Shown in pieces: positions 44,689 to 54,484 of a DNA stretch of 64,000 bases (its first letter is position 1; the number at the start of each line of letters is the position of its first letter). The DNA is from Bacteroidota bacterium. Lineage in GTDB: Bacteria > Bacteroidota > Ignavibacteria > Ignavibacteriales > Ignavibacteriaceae. The stretch is from positions 62,001 through 126,000 of the forward strand of contig JAKALM010000008.1 in NCBI GenBank assembly GCA_021824145.1, written 5' to 3'. A program made the translations under genes and the position numbers. The notes under the pieces are model-generated. The model was not told the origin of the DNA, ran no database searches, and saw nothing but the letters and a program-made list of their open reading frames with translations.

Positions 44689-46536
44689 TCAGTTTTTTCT
44701 AACGGTTGAATATAGTTTAAATATTTTAACTGATTGGGGCGGAATTTGAATCATCAATACACCGCCAATTTCCGATGAACCTGCAAGCGATCCGGTTTCA
44801 TTAGTGAGTAATTCATTGTACAAAAGTTTTTTGCCCTCTACTGGGATTTCAATATTGTCAGTTTCATTTCCCAAGTTAAAAACTATTATAATTTTATCAT
44901 CTTTATATTTTCTTTCGAAGGCAAAAGAAAATTTTTTATCATTTGAATATAAAAAAGAAAGACTTCCAAACTTCAAAGCATCATTATCATTTCTAATTTG
45001 AATTACTTTTTTATAAAATGAAAGTAAATCATTATTCGGCTCAACTTTGTAAGAGCCAAATCCTTTTTTAAATCCGGAAGCAGAAGTAATTACTTCGTTA
45101 TCATATTTTAGATTGCTCCAAACCATTGGCATTCTATCATTTGGATCGTCTGCGCCCCACATTCCAACTTCATCGCCGTAATAAATCATCGGAGCACCGC
45201 GGTAAGTCATCTGAAATGCGGCAATAAGTTTTTGCGTTTGATAATCTAATGAATCTGGTTTGCCCGGATTGTAATTCGGATTTCTTTGATCAGCATCGTG
45301 ATCATATTGCCGATCGGGATTTGCAATCATTGAAGAAATTCTTTCAGTATCATGACTATCGACTAAGTTCTGAAGCAAATCTAAATTTTCTTTAGGATAA
45401 GTCCGGTCAATCATTTGCAGTTCATCAATAAATTTTGAAGTTGGAATTCTTTTCTTTTTAGCGATGAAAAAATCATTAACTGCAAAGGCAAAATTATAAT
45501 TCATTAATGCATCAAACGGACCATTACCGGTTATAAATTGCGGATAAAGCCCCCAGAGTTCTCCAATAATTATTGCTTGGGGATTAATTGATTTCACCAA
45601 ATTTCTCCAATCATACCAAAATTTCATTGGTATTTCGTTAGCAACATCCAAACGCCAGCCGTCTATTCCATCTCCAGGAAATCCATCGTTGTTGGGATCC
45701 ATCCATCTTTTAGTTGCATTAAATATATATTGCTTCGGGCCAGGGGCAAGATCATTTTTAGTCCGATTAAATATTGGCAAAGACTTTACTCCATTCCATC
45801 CAACATACTCTAATTCATTTTTATTATTTGAAGAATTTTTAAATGACTTTATTTCGTACCAATCTTTAAACTTAGAATTCTCTCCATTCTTTATAATATC
45901 TTGAAACGCCCAGAAATGAGTTCCAGTATGATTAAATACTCCATCAATAATTATTTTCATTCCCCGCTTATGGACTTCTTGAATTAATTTTAAAAATAAT
46001 TTATCAGCAGAAGTCCATTTCCATGTTGAAGGATCATCAGGATTTTCCGAAGAAATTATTTTTTTATCACCTTTGGGGTCAGGCCCAAAGTTCACATCAA
46101 CATGATGATAAGTTGAGCCGTCATATTTGTGAAGTGAAACTGCATCAAAGATTGGATTTAAATAAATTGCACCAACGCCAAGATTTTTTAGATAATCCAA
46201 ATGATCAATAATGCCTTGAAGATCACCGCCATATCTGCGTTCAAAAAGATGACTTTGAAAACTACCGCCTAATTTTTTTTCCCAATTAGATTCAGCAAAC
46301 CAATTACTTGTCCATTTATTAACATGCCAATTCGGAATTTTTTTGTGCGCTTCGATTTCAACTTTATCAATTAAACTTGAATCATTTTTTACATCACCAT
46401 CAGCAAATCTTTCCGGAAAAATTTGGTACCAGACAATTCCTCTCGCCCATTCAGGAAATTTATCCTGAGCTTTAATCAAAAATGTTGCGCTAAAAACAAT
46501 TATGAAGAGAAAAAATTTTAATAAAAAATTTTTCAT
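44689..46536 (-). CDS. Secreted GH13 alpha-amylase-family protein (neopullulanase/cyclomaltodextrinase-like)
   Basis: 615 residues, signal peptide 1-23. It has all four GH13 regions: DGVFNHTG (about 198-205), GWRLDVANE with nucleophile D297, GELWG with acid/base E326, and LVDSHD with D396. The barrel starts with GIVWYQIFPERFADGD, typical of the neopullulanase-like subgroup, and there is a C-terminal all-beta domain (from about 530). It hydrolyses alpha-1,4 (and possibly alpha-1,6) glucans. The ATG overlaps the rfbD-like gene by 4 bases, so it is the last gene of a three-gene operon; that pairing with a kinase and a sugar-nucleotide reductase is unusual. Confidence 0.94.
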   Translation of the reverse strand: MKNFLLKFFLFIIVFSATFLIKAQDKFPEWARGIVWYQIFPERFADGDVKNDSSLIDKVEIEAHKKIPNWHVNKWTSNWFAESNWEKKLGGSFQSHLFERRYGGDLQGIIDHLDYLKNLGVGAIYLNPIFDAVSLHKYDGSTYHHVDVNFGPDPKGDKKIISSENPDDPSTWKWTSADKLFLKLIQEVHKRGMKIIIDGVFNHTGTHFWAFQDIIKNGENSKFKDWYEIKSFKNSSNNKNELEYVGWNGVKSLPIFNRTKNDLAPGPKQYIFNATKRWMDPNNDGFPGDGIDGWRLDVANEIPMKFWYDWRNLVKSINPQAIIIGELWGLYPQFITGNGPFDALMNYNFAFAVNDFFIAKKKRIPTSKFIDELQMIDRTYPKENLDLLQNLVDSHDTERISSMIANPDRQYDHDADQRNPNYNPGKPDSLDYQTQKLIAAFQMTYRGAPMIYYGDEVGMWGADDPNDRMPMVWSNLKYDNEVITSASGFKKGFGSYKVEPNNDLLSFYKKVIQIRNDNDALKFGSLSFLYSNDKKFSFAFERKYKDDKIIIVFNLGNETDNIEIPVEGKKLLYNELLTNETGSLAGSSEIGGVLMIQIPPQSVKIFKLYSTVRKN

Positions 46537-47447
46537 AGGTTAAGCTCTCTTTTCATTAAAGCTAATGATTCCATTATTGAATGAGGCTGATAACCCAATT
46601 CGGTTTCAGCTTTAAGAATATAAAGCCCGGATTTCAGCGGCCGAGGCGCTGGCTGATTTAAATCTTTCGTTTCAATTGGAGTTATTAAACTTTTATCAAG
46701 ATCAAAGTATTCAGCAATTTTTAATGTGAAGTCATATCTTGAAAGAAATTCTTTTCCGCCAATATTATAGATGCCTTGCTTTCCAAACTCAATTACTTTG
46801 CTGATAGCTTGTACGAGATCATCAATAAAAGTTGGATTATTAATTTGATCGGTAACGATTCGAATTTGAATTTTACTACGCAAAGAATTTATTACCCATC
46901 TCACAAAATCCGGACGGCTGTCTGCAGCCCCGTAAAGGACATTAGTTCTTAATATTGTATAAATAGCTCCGCTTATTTTCAATGCGTTTTCGCTGGCAAG
47001 TTTTGTACGCCCGTAATAACCAAGGGGGTTTGGAGTTGCAGTTTCATTATATGGCCCTTTAGCACCATCAAAAATATAATCAGTAGAAATATGAATTAAA
47101 TGTGCATCAATTACTCTGCAAGTTTCTGCAAGATACTCAACACCTTTTACATTTATTTTCCAAGCAAGTTCTCTATCTATTTCGCTTTTATCAACGTTTG
47201 TATAAGCCGCAGCGTTAATAATGATGTCGGGATAAAAATCATAAACTATATTTTTTATACTTTCTCTTTTTGATAAATCGCAGCTCACATAATCAATGTT
47301 ATCAAAAACAAATTTTGGTTCAATTGAACATGCAAGTACTTGAACATTTTCTTGTTTAGAAAAAAATTTAACTGTTCTTTGGCCAAGCATACCGTTTGCA
47401 CCAACGACAAGAATCCTTTTTTTAATTATATCGTGAGAGAACATCAT
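46533..47447 (-). CDS. SDR sugar-nucleotide reductase (RfbD/dTDP-4-dehydrorhamnose reductase-like)
   Basis: 304 residues, cytosolic. Rossmann motif VGANGMLGQR near residue 15; catalytic Y-x-x-x-K in YYGRTK; STDYIFDGAKGPYNETATPNP is the RfbD-family substrate segment; INNPTFIDDLV and GIYNIGG follow. Such enzymes reduce dTDP-4-dehydrorhamnose, but the wider family also includes the MAT2B type, and no rfbA/B/C genes are here, so the substrate is uncertain. It overlaps the kinase gene by 26 bases and the GH13 gene by 4 bases. The N-terminus is a little longer than usual; the start could be a few codons downstream. Confidence 0.85.
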   Translation of the reverse strand: MMFSHDIIKKRILVVGANGMLGQRTVKFFSKQENVQVLACSIEPKFVFDNIDYVSCDLSKRESIKNIVYDFYPDIIINAAAYTNVDKSEIDRELAWKINVKGVEYLAETCRVIDAHLIHISTDYIFDGAKGPYNETATPNPLGYYGRTKLASENALKISGAIYTILRTNVLYGAADSRPDFVRWVINSLRSKIQIRIVTDQINNPTFIDDLVQAISKVIEFGKQGIYNIGGKEFLSRYDFTLKIAEYFDLDKSLITPIETKDLNQPAPRPLKSGLYILKAETELGYQPHSIMESLALMKRELNL

Positions 47448-48309
47448 TTTTCAAATTATTAAAATTTTTCAAATCAGTGTAAGAGGCAGAGCAGCCTGCA
47501 GCAGTATTTGCCAAACGAAGACTGTAAACAAGATCTTTCGTTTTACTATAATGATAGAAAAAGACTGCGCCAAAAACATCACCACAGCCAATCATATTCT
47601 TATTTTCAATTTTTAATGAAGAATTAAAAATTGAGATTAATTCACCTTCTTTTCTTAAATATATCCTAGCACCTAATTTACCTTTTGTTACAATTAAAAT
47701 TTTTGTCCCATAATTTAGAATTTCTTCTGCAATTTCTCTTTCTTCAATATTATTACCGAATGTCAAGATTTCATTTTCATTTGACTGAAGTATGTCAACC
47801 GATTCTGCCCATTCATTAAAATTAGGAATTTTTCTAAATTCTCTTTTTAGGTTTTCATCCAAACCGCGGGATAATGTGTGAACATCTAGAAAGATTAAAC
47901 CTCTAAAATTTTTTCTAATGTTTTTTATTTGATCCAATGAAATATCAAAGCCAGTTATCATATTGACAAGAATTCCATCAAATGAATTTAGCTTCGACAA
48001 CTCAACATCAAGACTTTGCGACATACTTTCATAAGTTTCACCACGTTCTTTAAAATTGTGAAGTGCTAAATATACTTTTGGAATTTTTTCAACATACTTT
48101 ATATATGAGCTTTTAAATTTTTCATAAACTTCTTCAAACATTGAATAATTTTCCTTTTGAACAGAAGTGTTCAAAAATATTTCATCTTCATCTTCAATAA
48201 AATTTTTTAAAGCAAGAGCAGTATAAAATATACCGCCGGGATTTATTTGCTCTTCGCCGTTAACAATAATATGGTCTTCAACTGAATGCCCTACCACTAG
48301 TAATTTCAT
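47422..48309 (-). CDS. PfkB-family carbohydrate kinase
   Basis: 295 residues, ribokinase fold, cytosolic. N-terminal VGHSVEDHIIVNGEEQINPGGIFY has the PfkB Gly-Gly pair; C-terminal signature MIGCGDVFGA (catalytic base D244), with Cys in place of the usual Ala of GAGD. VDILQSNENEI is the middle strand with conserved N-x-x-E. The phosphoryl acceptor could be a sugar, nucleoside or sugar acid; position next to rfbD-like and GH13 genes suggests a carbohydrate, but nothing fixes it. First gene of the three-gene operon. Confidence 0.88.
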   Translation of the reverse strand: MKLLVVGHSVEDHIIVNGEEQINPGGIFYTALALKNFIEDEDEIFLNTSVQKENYSMFEEVYEKFKSSYIKYVEKIPKVYLALHNFKERGETYESMSQSLDVELSKLNSFDGILVNMITGFDISLDQIKNIRKNFRGLIFLDVHTLSRGLDENLKREFRKIPNFNEWAESVDILQSNENEILTFGNNIEEREIAEEILNYGTKILIVTKGKLGARIYLRKEGELISIFNSSLKIENKNMIGCGDVFGAVFFYHYSKTKDLVYSLRLANTAAGCSASYTDLKNFNNLKNDVLSRYN

Positions 48310-48527
48310 TTTATCATATAAAAAAAATTGTCGTTAAATAAATTAACAATTCAAATTTACATCTAACTAATTTGTTATGAAAATTCATAACCTGAAGATA
48401 TCATATTTCCGGTGATTGCAAGCAAAATATACTTAATCAATTTTTATGGACTAAATATTATTCTTAAAATGATTTATATTTACCAAAGGAAAAATTAAAA
48501 TCACCTCAAAATAGAAATTAAGATTTT

Positions 48528-49652
48528 ATGAATATAGGAATTACGTGTTACCCAACTTATGGCGGAAGTGGTGTTATTGCTACAGAATTAGGAAAAGCAC
48601 TTGCAAAACGTGGTCATCAAATTCATTTTATTAGCTATGCAATGCCGTTCAGATTAAACAATTTTGTTGAAAATGTTTTTTTTCACGAAGTAGAATTAAG
48701 TAATTATCCCTTGTTTGAATTTCCACTTTATAGCTTAGCTTTAGCTAGCAAAATGGTTGAAGTGGCAACTTATGAAAAACTAGACCTTCTGCATGTTCAT
48801 TATGCAATTCCTCATGCAACAAGTGCTCTTCTTGCAAAACAAATGATTAACGGTAAAAGAGAATTGAAAATTATTACTACACTTCATGGAACAGATATTA
48901 CTCTAGTTGGCTTAGAACCATCTTTTCTTCCATTAGTAAAATACAGTACCGAAATGAGTGACGGAGTTACTGCAGTTTCTAGATTCTTAAAAGAAAAAAC
49001 TTTGATTAATTATTCAATCGAAAAAGATATTGAAGTAATTCCGAATTTTGTAGATACGGAAATTTATGCGCCTAGAACGGATTGCATTTTTAGAAAACAT
49101 CTTGCACCAAAAGGTGAAAAAATTTTAGTTCATACTTCAAATTTCAGAGCTGTAAAAAGAGTTACAGATACAATAAAAATCTTTGAACAAGTTATAAAGG
49201 AAGTTCCTTCGAAATTAATTTTAGTTGGCGACGGTCCCGATAGATCTGAATGCGAAAGAATATGCCGAGAGCTTCATCTTTGTGATCATATTAAATTTTT
49301 AGGTAAGCAAGATGGACTAGTTGAAATTTTAAATGCTGCAGATGTTTTTTTAATTCCTTCACAATCTGAAAGCTTTGGACTGGCTGCTCTTGAAGCTATG
49401 GCTTGCGGTGTTCCTGTTATAAGCTCAAGTGTTGGCGGACTTCCAGAATTAATCAAACATAATGAAACAGGTTTTATAGCAGAGATTGGCGATATAAATA
49501 GAATGGCAAAATATGTAATTGACCTTCTTACGAATGAGCGAAAACATAAATTGTTTTCTGGGAATTCCAGAAAACGCGCCGTAGAAAGTTTTGATAAGTC
49601 TATTGTTGTTCCAATGTATGAAAATTATTATAAAAAAATATTAGAATTGTAA
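48528..49652 (+). CDS. bshA: N-acetyl-alpha-D-glucosaminyl L-malate synthase
   Basis: 374-residue GT4 glycosyltransferase that starts bacillithiol synthesis by joining GlcNAc from UDP-GlcNAc to L-malate. The N-terminus NIGITCYPTYGGSGVIATELGKALAKRGH is characteristic, followed by HVHYAIPHATSALLAKQM, TTLHGTDITLVG, and the C-terminal UDP-site SESFGLAALEAMACGVPVI. Length matches BshA. bshB and bshC are not in the window. Downstream genes start within 3 bases, suggesting an operon. Bacillithiol synthesis consumes cysteine, which fits the cysteine genes 6 kb away, though no linkage is shown. Confidence 0.95.
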   Translation: MNIGITCYPTYGGSGVIATELGKALAKRGHQIHFISYAMPFRLNNFVENVFFHEVELSNYPLFEFPLYSLALASKMVEVATYEKLDLLHVHYAIPHATSALLAKQMINGKRELKIITTLHGTDITLVGLEPSFLPLVKYSTEMSDGVTAVSRFLKEKTLINYSIEKDIEVIPNFVDTEIYAPRTDCIFRKHLAPKGEKILVHTSNFRAVKRVTDTIKIFEQVIKEVPSKLILVGDGPDRSECERICRELHLCDHIKFLGKQDGLVEILNAADVFLIPSQSESFGLAALEAMACGVPVISSSVGGLPELIKHNETGFIAEIGDINRMAKYVIDLLTNERKHKLFSGNSRKRAVESFDKSIVVPMYENYYKKILEL

Positions 49653-49654
49653 AA

Positions 49655-50077
49655 ATGATTGTTTATTGTGCTGGCGCAATTAAAGGAGACACCTCCTATC
49701 AAAAATATTTAAAAGAAATTATTGTTCATCTAACTTCACTGGATCATACACCTTTATCCGAATTAAATGAAAATTTTAAATCTTCAATTCCTTTAACAGA
49801 TAAAGAGATTTTTAAAAGAGACATAAAATGGTTAGAGCAAAGCAAGTTAATGATAGCAGAAATATCTGGCCCCAGCTTAGGTGTAGGTTTTGAAATTTCT
49901 TATGCACTTTACGAGTTGAAAATTCCTGTGCTTGCTTTATATAATTCAAAAGTTGAAAAAATATCCGCAATGATTACTGGTTGTACGTCGAAATTAATTA
50001 CTATAAAAAGTTATTATGATAATGAAGATTTGAAAGACATAGTTACTGATTTCATTAAAAATCAATCCGAGCAGTAA
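49655..50077 (+). CDS. Nucleoside 2-deoxyribosyltransferase-like protein
   Basis: 140 residues, cytosolic. IVYCAGAIKGDTSYQKYLKEI at the N-terminus, the catalytic-type FKRDIKWLEQSKLMIAEISGPSLGVGFEISYA segment (E in GVGFEI near residue 88), and PVLALY match the DNPH1/Rcl-like branch of the family, which cleaves deoxynucleoside monophosphates. A nucleotide salvage or sanitising role is inferred. It starts 3 bases after bshA and is followed immediately by the next gene. Confidence 0.82.
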   Translation: MIVYCAGAIKGDTSYQKYLKEIIVHLTSLDHTPLSELNENFKSSIPLTDKEIFKRDIKWLEQSKLMIAEISGPSLGVGFEISYALYELKIPVLALYNSKVEKISAMITGCTSKLITIKSYYDNEDLKDIVTDFIKNQSEQ

Positions 50078-50506
50078 TTGACTGAAAAAGATTTCATATC
50101 AAATTGGACTAAACAAATTACAAATGCCAGTATAAAAAACTTTCCGCAGGACTTTGGTTCATTTGAAAACTCTAATGAATTAATTTTACCTGGTAAAACA
50201 CTAGTTATTGGCCAGGAATTTTTTGGTTCTTATGAGATTTTAACAATTGATGGGACTCTGGTTTATCAAGCTGAAAATCATTTAGCTGCTAAATTCATTA
50301 TATATTCAAATCGACTTAAACCAGCGAAGATAAAAATTCCCATTGATAACCAAATGATGAAAGAGTTGATATCGAAATATGAAAATTATATTGATTCGTT
50401 AATCAGGCAAATTGAATCAGATTATAAAAAATATTTTAATGACATTAAAAATTCGAGTACTATTGTAAATAATATTTTAAGAAATTTAAATTTAATCAGG
50501 TATTAA
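50078..50506 (+). CDS. Conserved-looking hypothetical protein in the bshA-rsmF operon
   Basis: 142 residues starting with TTG, which directly follows the TAA stop of the preceding gene, so translational coupling is likely. No signal peptide. The N-terminal half is beta-rich (LILPGKTLVIGQEFFGSYEILTIDG), with short VYQAENHLAAKFIIYSN; the C-terminal half (about 85-140) is a long amphipathic helix. I do not recognise the family. The next gene follows after 5 bases, again with TTG. Confidence 0.7.
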   Translation: MTEKDFISNWTKQITNASIKNFPQDFGSFENSNELILPGKTLVIGQEFFGSYEILTIDGTLVYQAENHLAAKFIIYSNRLKPAKIKIPIDNQMMKELISKYENYIDSLIRQIESDYKKYFNDIKNSSTIVNNILRNLNLIRY

Positions 50507-50511
50507 AATTA

Positions 50512-51945
50512 TTGACATCAATTAGTGATAATATATATTCTTACATAAGTTCACTCTATGGGGAAAATGCCGCAAAAAAATTTTCAGAATTTGTTAACGA
50601 GGAGTACACACTTTATTTAAGAGTGAATCCATTAAAATCAAATTCAACAAGTTTAATAAAACGTCTTAAAGAAACTTATTCAATAGAGACAGAAGAAATT
50701 CCAAATATTCCATTTGCGCTTAAAGCACGCAGTGGTTCAGAAATACTTGGCAAAACAGTCGAGCATATTATTGGCGAATATTATATTCAAAGCTTGTCAT
50801 CAATGATTCCTCCATTGGTTTTATCACCAAAACCCGAAGAAAAAATTCTTGATCTATGCGCCGCCCCTGGATCTAAAACTACAGAGCTTGGTGAAATGAT
50901 GGAAAACATTGGAACGCTGATCGCAAACGAAATCGCTCTCGACCGTGTGAAGATGTTAATTTACAATTTGGATAGGATGAATTTAGTAAATGCTGGAGTT
51001 GTTCACTACAAAGGAGAATGGCTAAGTAAAATATACAGCAGTTACTTTGATAAAATTTTAGTAGACGCGCCTTGCAGCGGATTGGGAATTGTCCAGAAGA
51101 AAGGCGAAGTAAATAATTGGTGGTCAAAAGAAAGATCAGAAAAACTTGGAGACACACAGCTTCGTTTATTAATTGCAGCAATAAAAATGTGCAAAGTTGG
51201 CGGAGAAATTGTTTACTCAACTTGCACACTTACTCCTGAAGAAAATGAATTTATTATTGACAAAGTATTAAACAAATATCCTATAGAAATTTTGGATATT
51301 GACCTGCCGGTGAAATGTCACGAAGGTTTCACTTCATACAACGGACAAAATCTAAATCCTACGACATCTAAAGCGAAAAGGATTTTGCCGTGGGAAGTAA
51401 ACTCGGATGGATTTTTTATTATTAAGTTAACGAAAACTGAAGATGTTCAATCTCCGGAAATTGAAATTCCAAAATCGAGAGATATAAAACTTTTGAACTA
51501 TACGAATAAAGAAATCATTCACCAATTAAAAGTTCTCGCAAAAGAATTCGGGATAAGTGAATCTGTACTTTCTAATTTCAATTATATTTTAAAACATAAT
51601 GATATATTCTTTGTAAATGATAAATGGGAAGATGACAATCCGGGTTTATTCGAAAGAATAGGAACTAAGTTTGGTACAATTGATAAAAATGGCAATATCA
51701 TTTTGCATACTCAGGCAGCACAAGTACTGCAAAAAGAAATTTCAAATCGGGTTGTTGAATTAGAAAATATAAATGATTTAAAAAAATATCTAGATGGCGG
51801 AATTATTAAATCTCTAAATAAGTTTAGCGGCCAAGTTATAATTAAATTCAAAGATATAATTATAGGAACAGCCCTTTCTTCCGATAACGGGATCAAAAGT
51901 AGATTTCCAAGGGCAAAAAGGACACAAGAAATTATTGTTCAATAA
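50512..51945 (+). CDS. RsmB/NOP-family rRNA (cytosine-C5) methyltransferase (RsmF-like)
   Basis: 477 residues, TTG start. N-terminal recognition region (1-100), catalytic domain with SAM site DLCAAPGSKTTELGEMM (about 114-130), motif IV DAPCSG (C188) and motif VI YSTCTLTPEENE (C238, catalytic nucleophile), then a C-terminal PUA-like region (about 340-477) with GTKFGTIDKNGN and SGQVIIKFKDIIIGTA. The layout matches YebU/RsmF proteins that make m5C in 16S rRNA, although the modified position cannot be stated. Last gene of the bshA group. Confidence 0.9.
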   Translation: MTSISDNIYSYISSLYGENAAKKFSEFVNEEYTLYLRVNPLKSNSTSLIKRLKETYSIETEEIPNIPFALKARSGSEILGKTVEHIIGEYYIQSLSSMIPPLVLSPKPEEKILDLCAAPGSKTTELGEMMENIGTLIANEIALDRVKMLIYNLDRMNLVNAGVVHYKGEWLSKIYSSYFDKILVDAPCSGLGIVQKKGEVNNWWSKERSEKLGDTQLRLLIAAIKMCKVGGEIVYSTCTLTPEENEFIIDKVLNKYPIEILDIDLPVKCHEGFTSYNGQNLNPTTSKAKRILPWEVNSDGFFIIKLTKTEDVQSPEIEIPKSRDIKLLNYTNKEIIHQLKVLAKEFGISESVLSNFNYILKHNDIFFVNDKWEDDNPGLFERIGTKFGTIDKNGNIILHTQAAQVLQKEISNRVVELENINDLKKYLDGGIIKSLNKFSGQVIIKFKDIIIGTALSSDNGIKSRFPRAKRTQEIIVQ

Positions 51946-51964
51946 TTTGAAAATTTTGCTCGGT

Positions 51965-52909
51965 CTATTTCTTGTTTTTATATCTCTTTTCCATTAATTC
52001 AAAGACTTTTCTGGAAATTATTTTCATTAGCGGTCTAACTCTTTCTTCTTTCACCGGTGTGAAGCATGAAATTATATGTTTTATTTTGCCGTTGTCCACA
52101 ATTCCAACATCATTAGTCCAATAGCTCCACCAGCCTGTTTTATGATAGAACATTGTATTTGTCGGAAGTCCAGTAGAAATTTTTGTAGTATCTAATTGCC
52201 TTCCCAAAAGCGCTTTCATCTGCATGCTAACCCATGGATTTATTAATTGATTTATATAAATCTTATACATAAAATCTGCAGCATGAAGAGCGCATGTTTC
52301 GGTTCCCCGAATAGTTTTGTATTGAGGATCTTCATATGTTCTGCTTAGAAATTTTCTAGTGACTTCACTTCCCTGCCATCCATAATTATCAATAGTTTTA
52401 TTTATGCTGTCTCTTGTAGCTATATCTATAAGACAATTAGCAGCCGAATTATCACTTCGAGTAATCATCAAATCTAAAAGATAGTTTATTGTAACAGTAT
52501 CACCATCTTTTAACAGTGGGCGTGGGTCCCAATTTATTTCTTTGGATTTGTCAGCATCATTTGGCGAATAAACAACATAAGGAGTTGTTAGAAAATAATC
52601 ACCGTTACTAATTTCGTTCAGTACTTCCATTGCAACATACATTTTATAAACACTAGCCGGATAAATAAAATTATCAAATTTTACTCCGCCCAGAATCGGT
52701 TTCTTTCCCATCAAATCGATTACGGCAAATGATATTTGTTCAGTTCCATCTTCGCCAACATTGAAGGTGCTATCAAGTCCAACGGATTTAATTATTATGG
52801 AAAGTGAATCGGAAAATGATTTATCTATAGTAAAATAAGAAGGGATTTTTACTTCTTGTGAAAATAAATTTGAAACAAAAAGTAGAAGAATTAAAATTAT
52901 TGTTTTCAC
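51965..52909 (-). CDS. Exported class A beta-lactamase-like serine hydrolase
   Basis: 314 residues from GTG at 52909, chosen because CGGAGG lies six bases ahead and the signal peptide MKTIILILLLFVSNLFSQ begins there; the open frame starts seven codons earlier at TTG. Active-site motifs: S86-V-Y-K89 (in PASVYKM), S152-D-N154, and K257-T-G259 (in FYHKTGWW). The Glu166 position of true class A enzymes is not obvious, so it may be a peptidase or beta-lactamase-related hydrolase rather than a resistance enzyme. Periplasmic. Its substrate is unknown. Confidence 0.82.
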   Translation of the reverse strand: MKTIILILLLFVSNLFSQEVKIPSYFTIDKSFSDSLSIIIKSVGLDSTFNVGEDGTEQISFAVIDLMGKKPILGGVKFDNFIYPASVYKMYVAMEVLNEISNGDYFLTTPYVVYSPNDADKSKEINWDPRPLLKDGDTVTINYLLDLMITRSDNSAANCLIDIATRDSINKTIDNYGWQGSEVTRKFLSRTYEDPQYKTIRGTETCALHAADFMYKIYINQLINPWVSMQMKALLGRQLDTTKISTGLPTNTMFYHKTGWWSYWTNDVGIVDNGKIKHIISCFTPVKEERVRPLMKIISRKVFELMEKRYKNKK

Positions 52910-52972
52910 TTTGAGCCTCCGAAAATACAATCATTGCAAAGCTCAAATTAATAAAATTTATTTTAACATAAT

Positions 52973-53000
52973 AAAAAAGGCGAACATAAAGTTCGCCTTT
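52973..53000 (-). terminator. Terminator downstream of glnA
   Basis: 10-bp perfect stem AAAGGCGAAC / GTTCGCCTTT with a 5-base loop; on the minus strand it is followed by a T-run, directly after the glnA stop. Confidence 0.9.
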
Positions 53001-53023
53001 GACTTTAAACCCACCAATAAAGT

Positions 53024-54451
53024 TTAGACATCATAATATAAAGAGAATTCATATGGGTGCGGTTGAAGAGCCATTGGTTTAATTTCTTTATCAGTCTTGT
53101 AAGTTATCCAAGTGTCAATAACATCTTCGGTAAAAACATCGCCTTTTAACAAATATTCATGGTCATCTGAAAGAGCTTTGAGTGCTTCACCTAAGCTGCC
53201 TGGTGTAGATGGAACATCTTTAAGTTCTTCGGGCGACATATCGTAAATATCTTTATCAAGTGGCTCACCTGGATCAATTCTATTTATAATTCCATCCAAT
53301 CCTGCCATTAACATAGCAGAAAATGCCAAGTATGGATTGCTTGATGCATCTGGACATCTGAACTCGACACGCTTTGTTTTAGGATTTGAAGAATACATTG
53401 GAATTCTAACTGATGCACTTCTATTTCTTTGTGAATAGGCTAGATTTACAGGAGCTTCAAATCCTGGAACTAATCGTTTGTATGAATTTGTTGTTGGATT
53501 TGTAAAGGCAAGTAATGATGGTGCATGTTTTAGAAGTCCACCAATAAAATAAAGCCCCATCTCACTTAAACCAGCATAACCAGAGCCAGCAAAAAGTGGT
53601 TTGCCTTTTTTCCAAAGACTTGTATGAACGTGCATTCCGCTTCCATTATCGCCAAAGATTGGTTTCGGCATATAAGTTACAGTTTTATTATTTTTCTTTG
53701 CAGTATTCTTAACAATATATTTAAATAATAGAAGTTGATCAGCAGCTTTAACTAATGGCTGAAAGCGTAAATCGATTTCGCATTGTCCTCCGCTCGCTAC
53801 TTCATGGTGCTGCGCTTCAACATCAATACCAGCGTTCATTAGGTTTACAACCATTTCGTTTCGCAAATTCATTAATGCATCTGTAGGAGGAACAGGGAAA
53901 TATCCTTCTTTATATCTAGGTTTATAACCAAGATTTGGATTTTCATCTCTTCCGCTGTTCCATTTTCCTTCAACAGAATCAACCATATAAAAGCTGCCGT
54001 TTGGTTTTGAGTCAAAACGTACATCATCAAAAACGAAAAATTCAGCTTCTGGGCCATAATATACAGTATCTGCAATACCTGTTGAGTTTAAATAAGCAGT
54101 AGCTTTTTGTGCAATGTTTCTTGGGCATCTTGAATATTGCTCTTTAGTTGACGGCTCATAAACATCGCATATTAGACTTATTGTTGGAACATCTACAAAT
54201 GGATCGACCAACATTGTAGTTGGATCTGGAATAATTAGCATATCGCTTTCATTTATAGCTTTCCAGCCGCGAATAGATGATCCATCAAATCCAAATCCTT
54301 CTTCAAATGAATCTTCTTTAAATTGAGTTACCGGAACAGTAAAGTGCTGCCATTGGCCTGGGAAATCCATAAACTTAAGGTCGACAAATTTTATCCCGTT
54401 AGTTTTGATAAAATTTAAAATTTGTTCAATAGGTGAACTAGCTTTTGCCAT
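53024..54451 (-). CDS. glnA: Glutamine synthetase, type I
   Basis: 475 residues; makes glutamine from glutamate, ammonia and ATP. Marks: [29 protein letters not shown] (N-terminal beta-grasp), [48 protein letters not shown] and the loop [12 protein letters not shown], which carries the Tyr that is adenylylated in GSI-beta enzymes. Length fits GSI-beta. An Lrp/AsnC-type regulator gene lies 33 bases upstream and reads the same way, a plausible regulatory pair. Confidence 0.97.
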   Translation of the reverse strand: MAKASSPIEQILNFIKTNGIKFVDLKFMDFPGQWQHFTVPVTQFKEDSFEEGFGFDGSSIRGWKAINESDMLIIPDPTTMLVDPFVDVPTISLICDVYEPSTKEQYSRCPRNIAQKATAYLNSTGIADTVYYGPEAEFFVFDDVRFDSKPNGSFYMVDSVEGKWNSGRDENPNLGYKPRYKEGYFPVPPTDALMNLRNEMVVNLMNAGIDVEAQHHEVASGGQCEIDLRFQPLVKAADQLLLFKYIVKNTAKKNNKTVTYMPKPIFGDNGSGMHVHTSLWKKGKPLFAGSGYAGLSEMGLYFIGGLLKHAPSLLAFTNPTTNSYKRLVPGFEAPVNLAYSQRNRSASVRIPMYSSNPKTKRVEFRCPDASSNPYLAFSAMLMAGLDGIINRIDPGEPLDKDIYDMSPEELKDVPSTPGSLGEALKALSDDHEYLLKGDVFTEDVIDTWITYKTDKEIKPMALQPHPYEFSLYYDV

Positions 54452-54484
54452 ATTCTTTCCTTCTTTTTATTTATAAATTAATTA

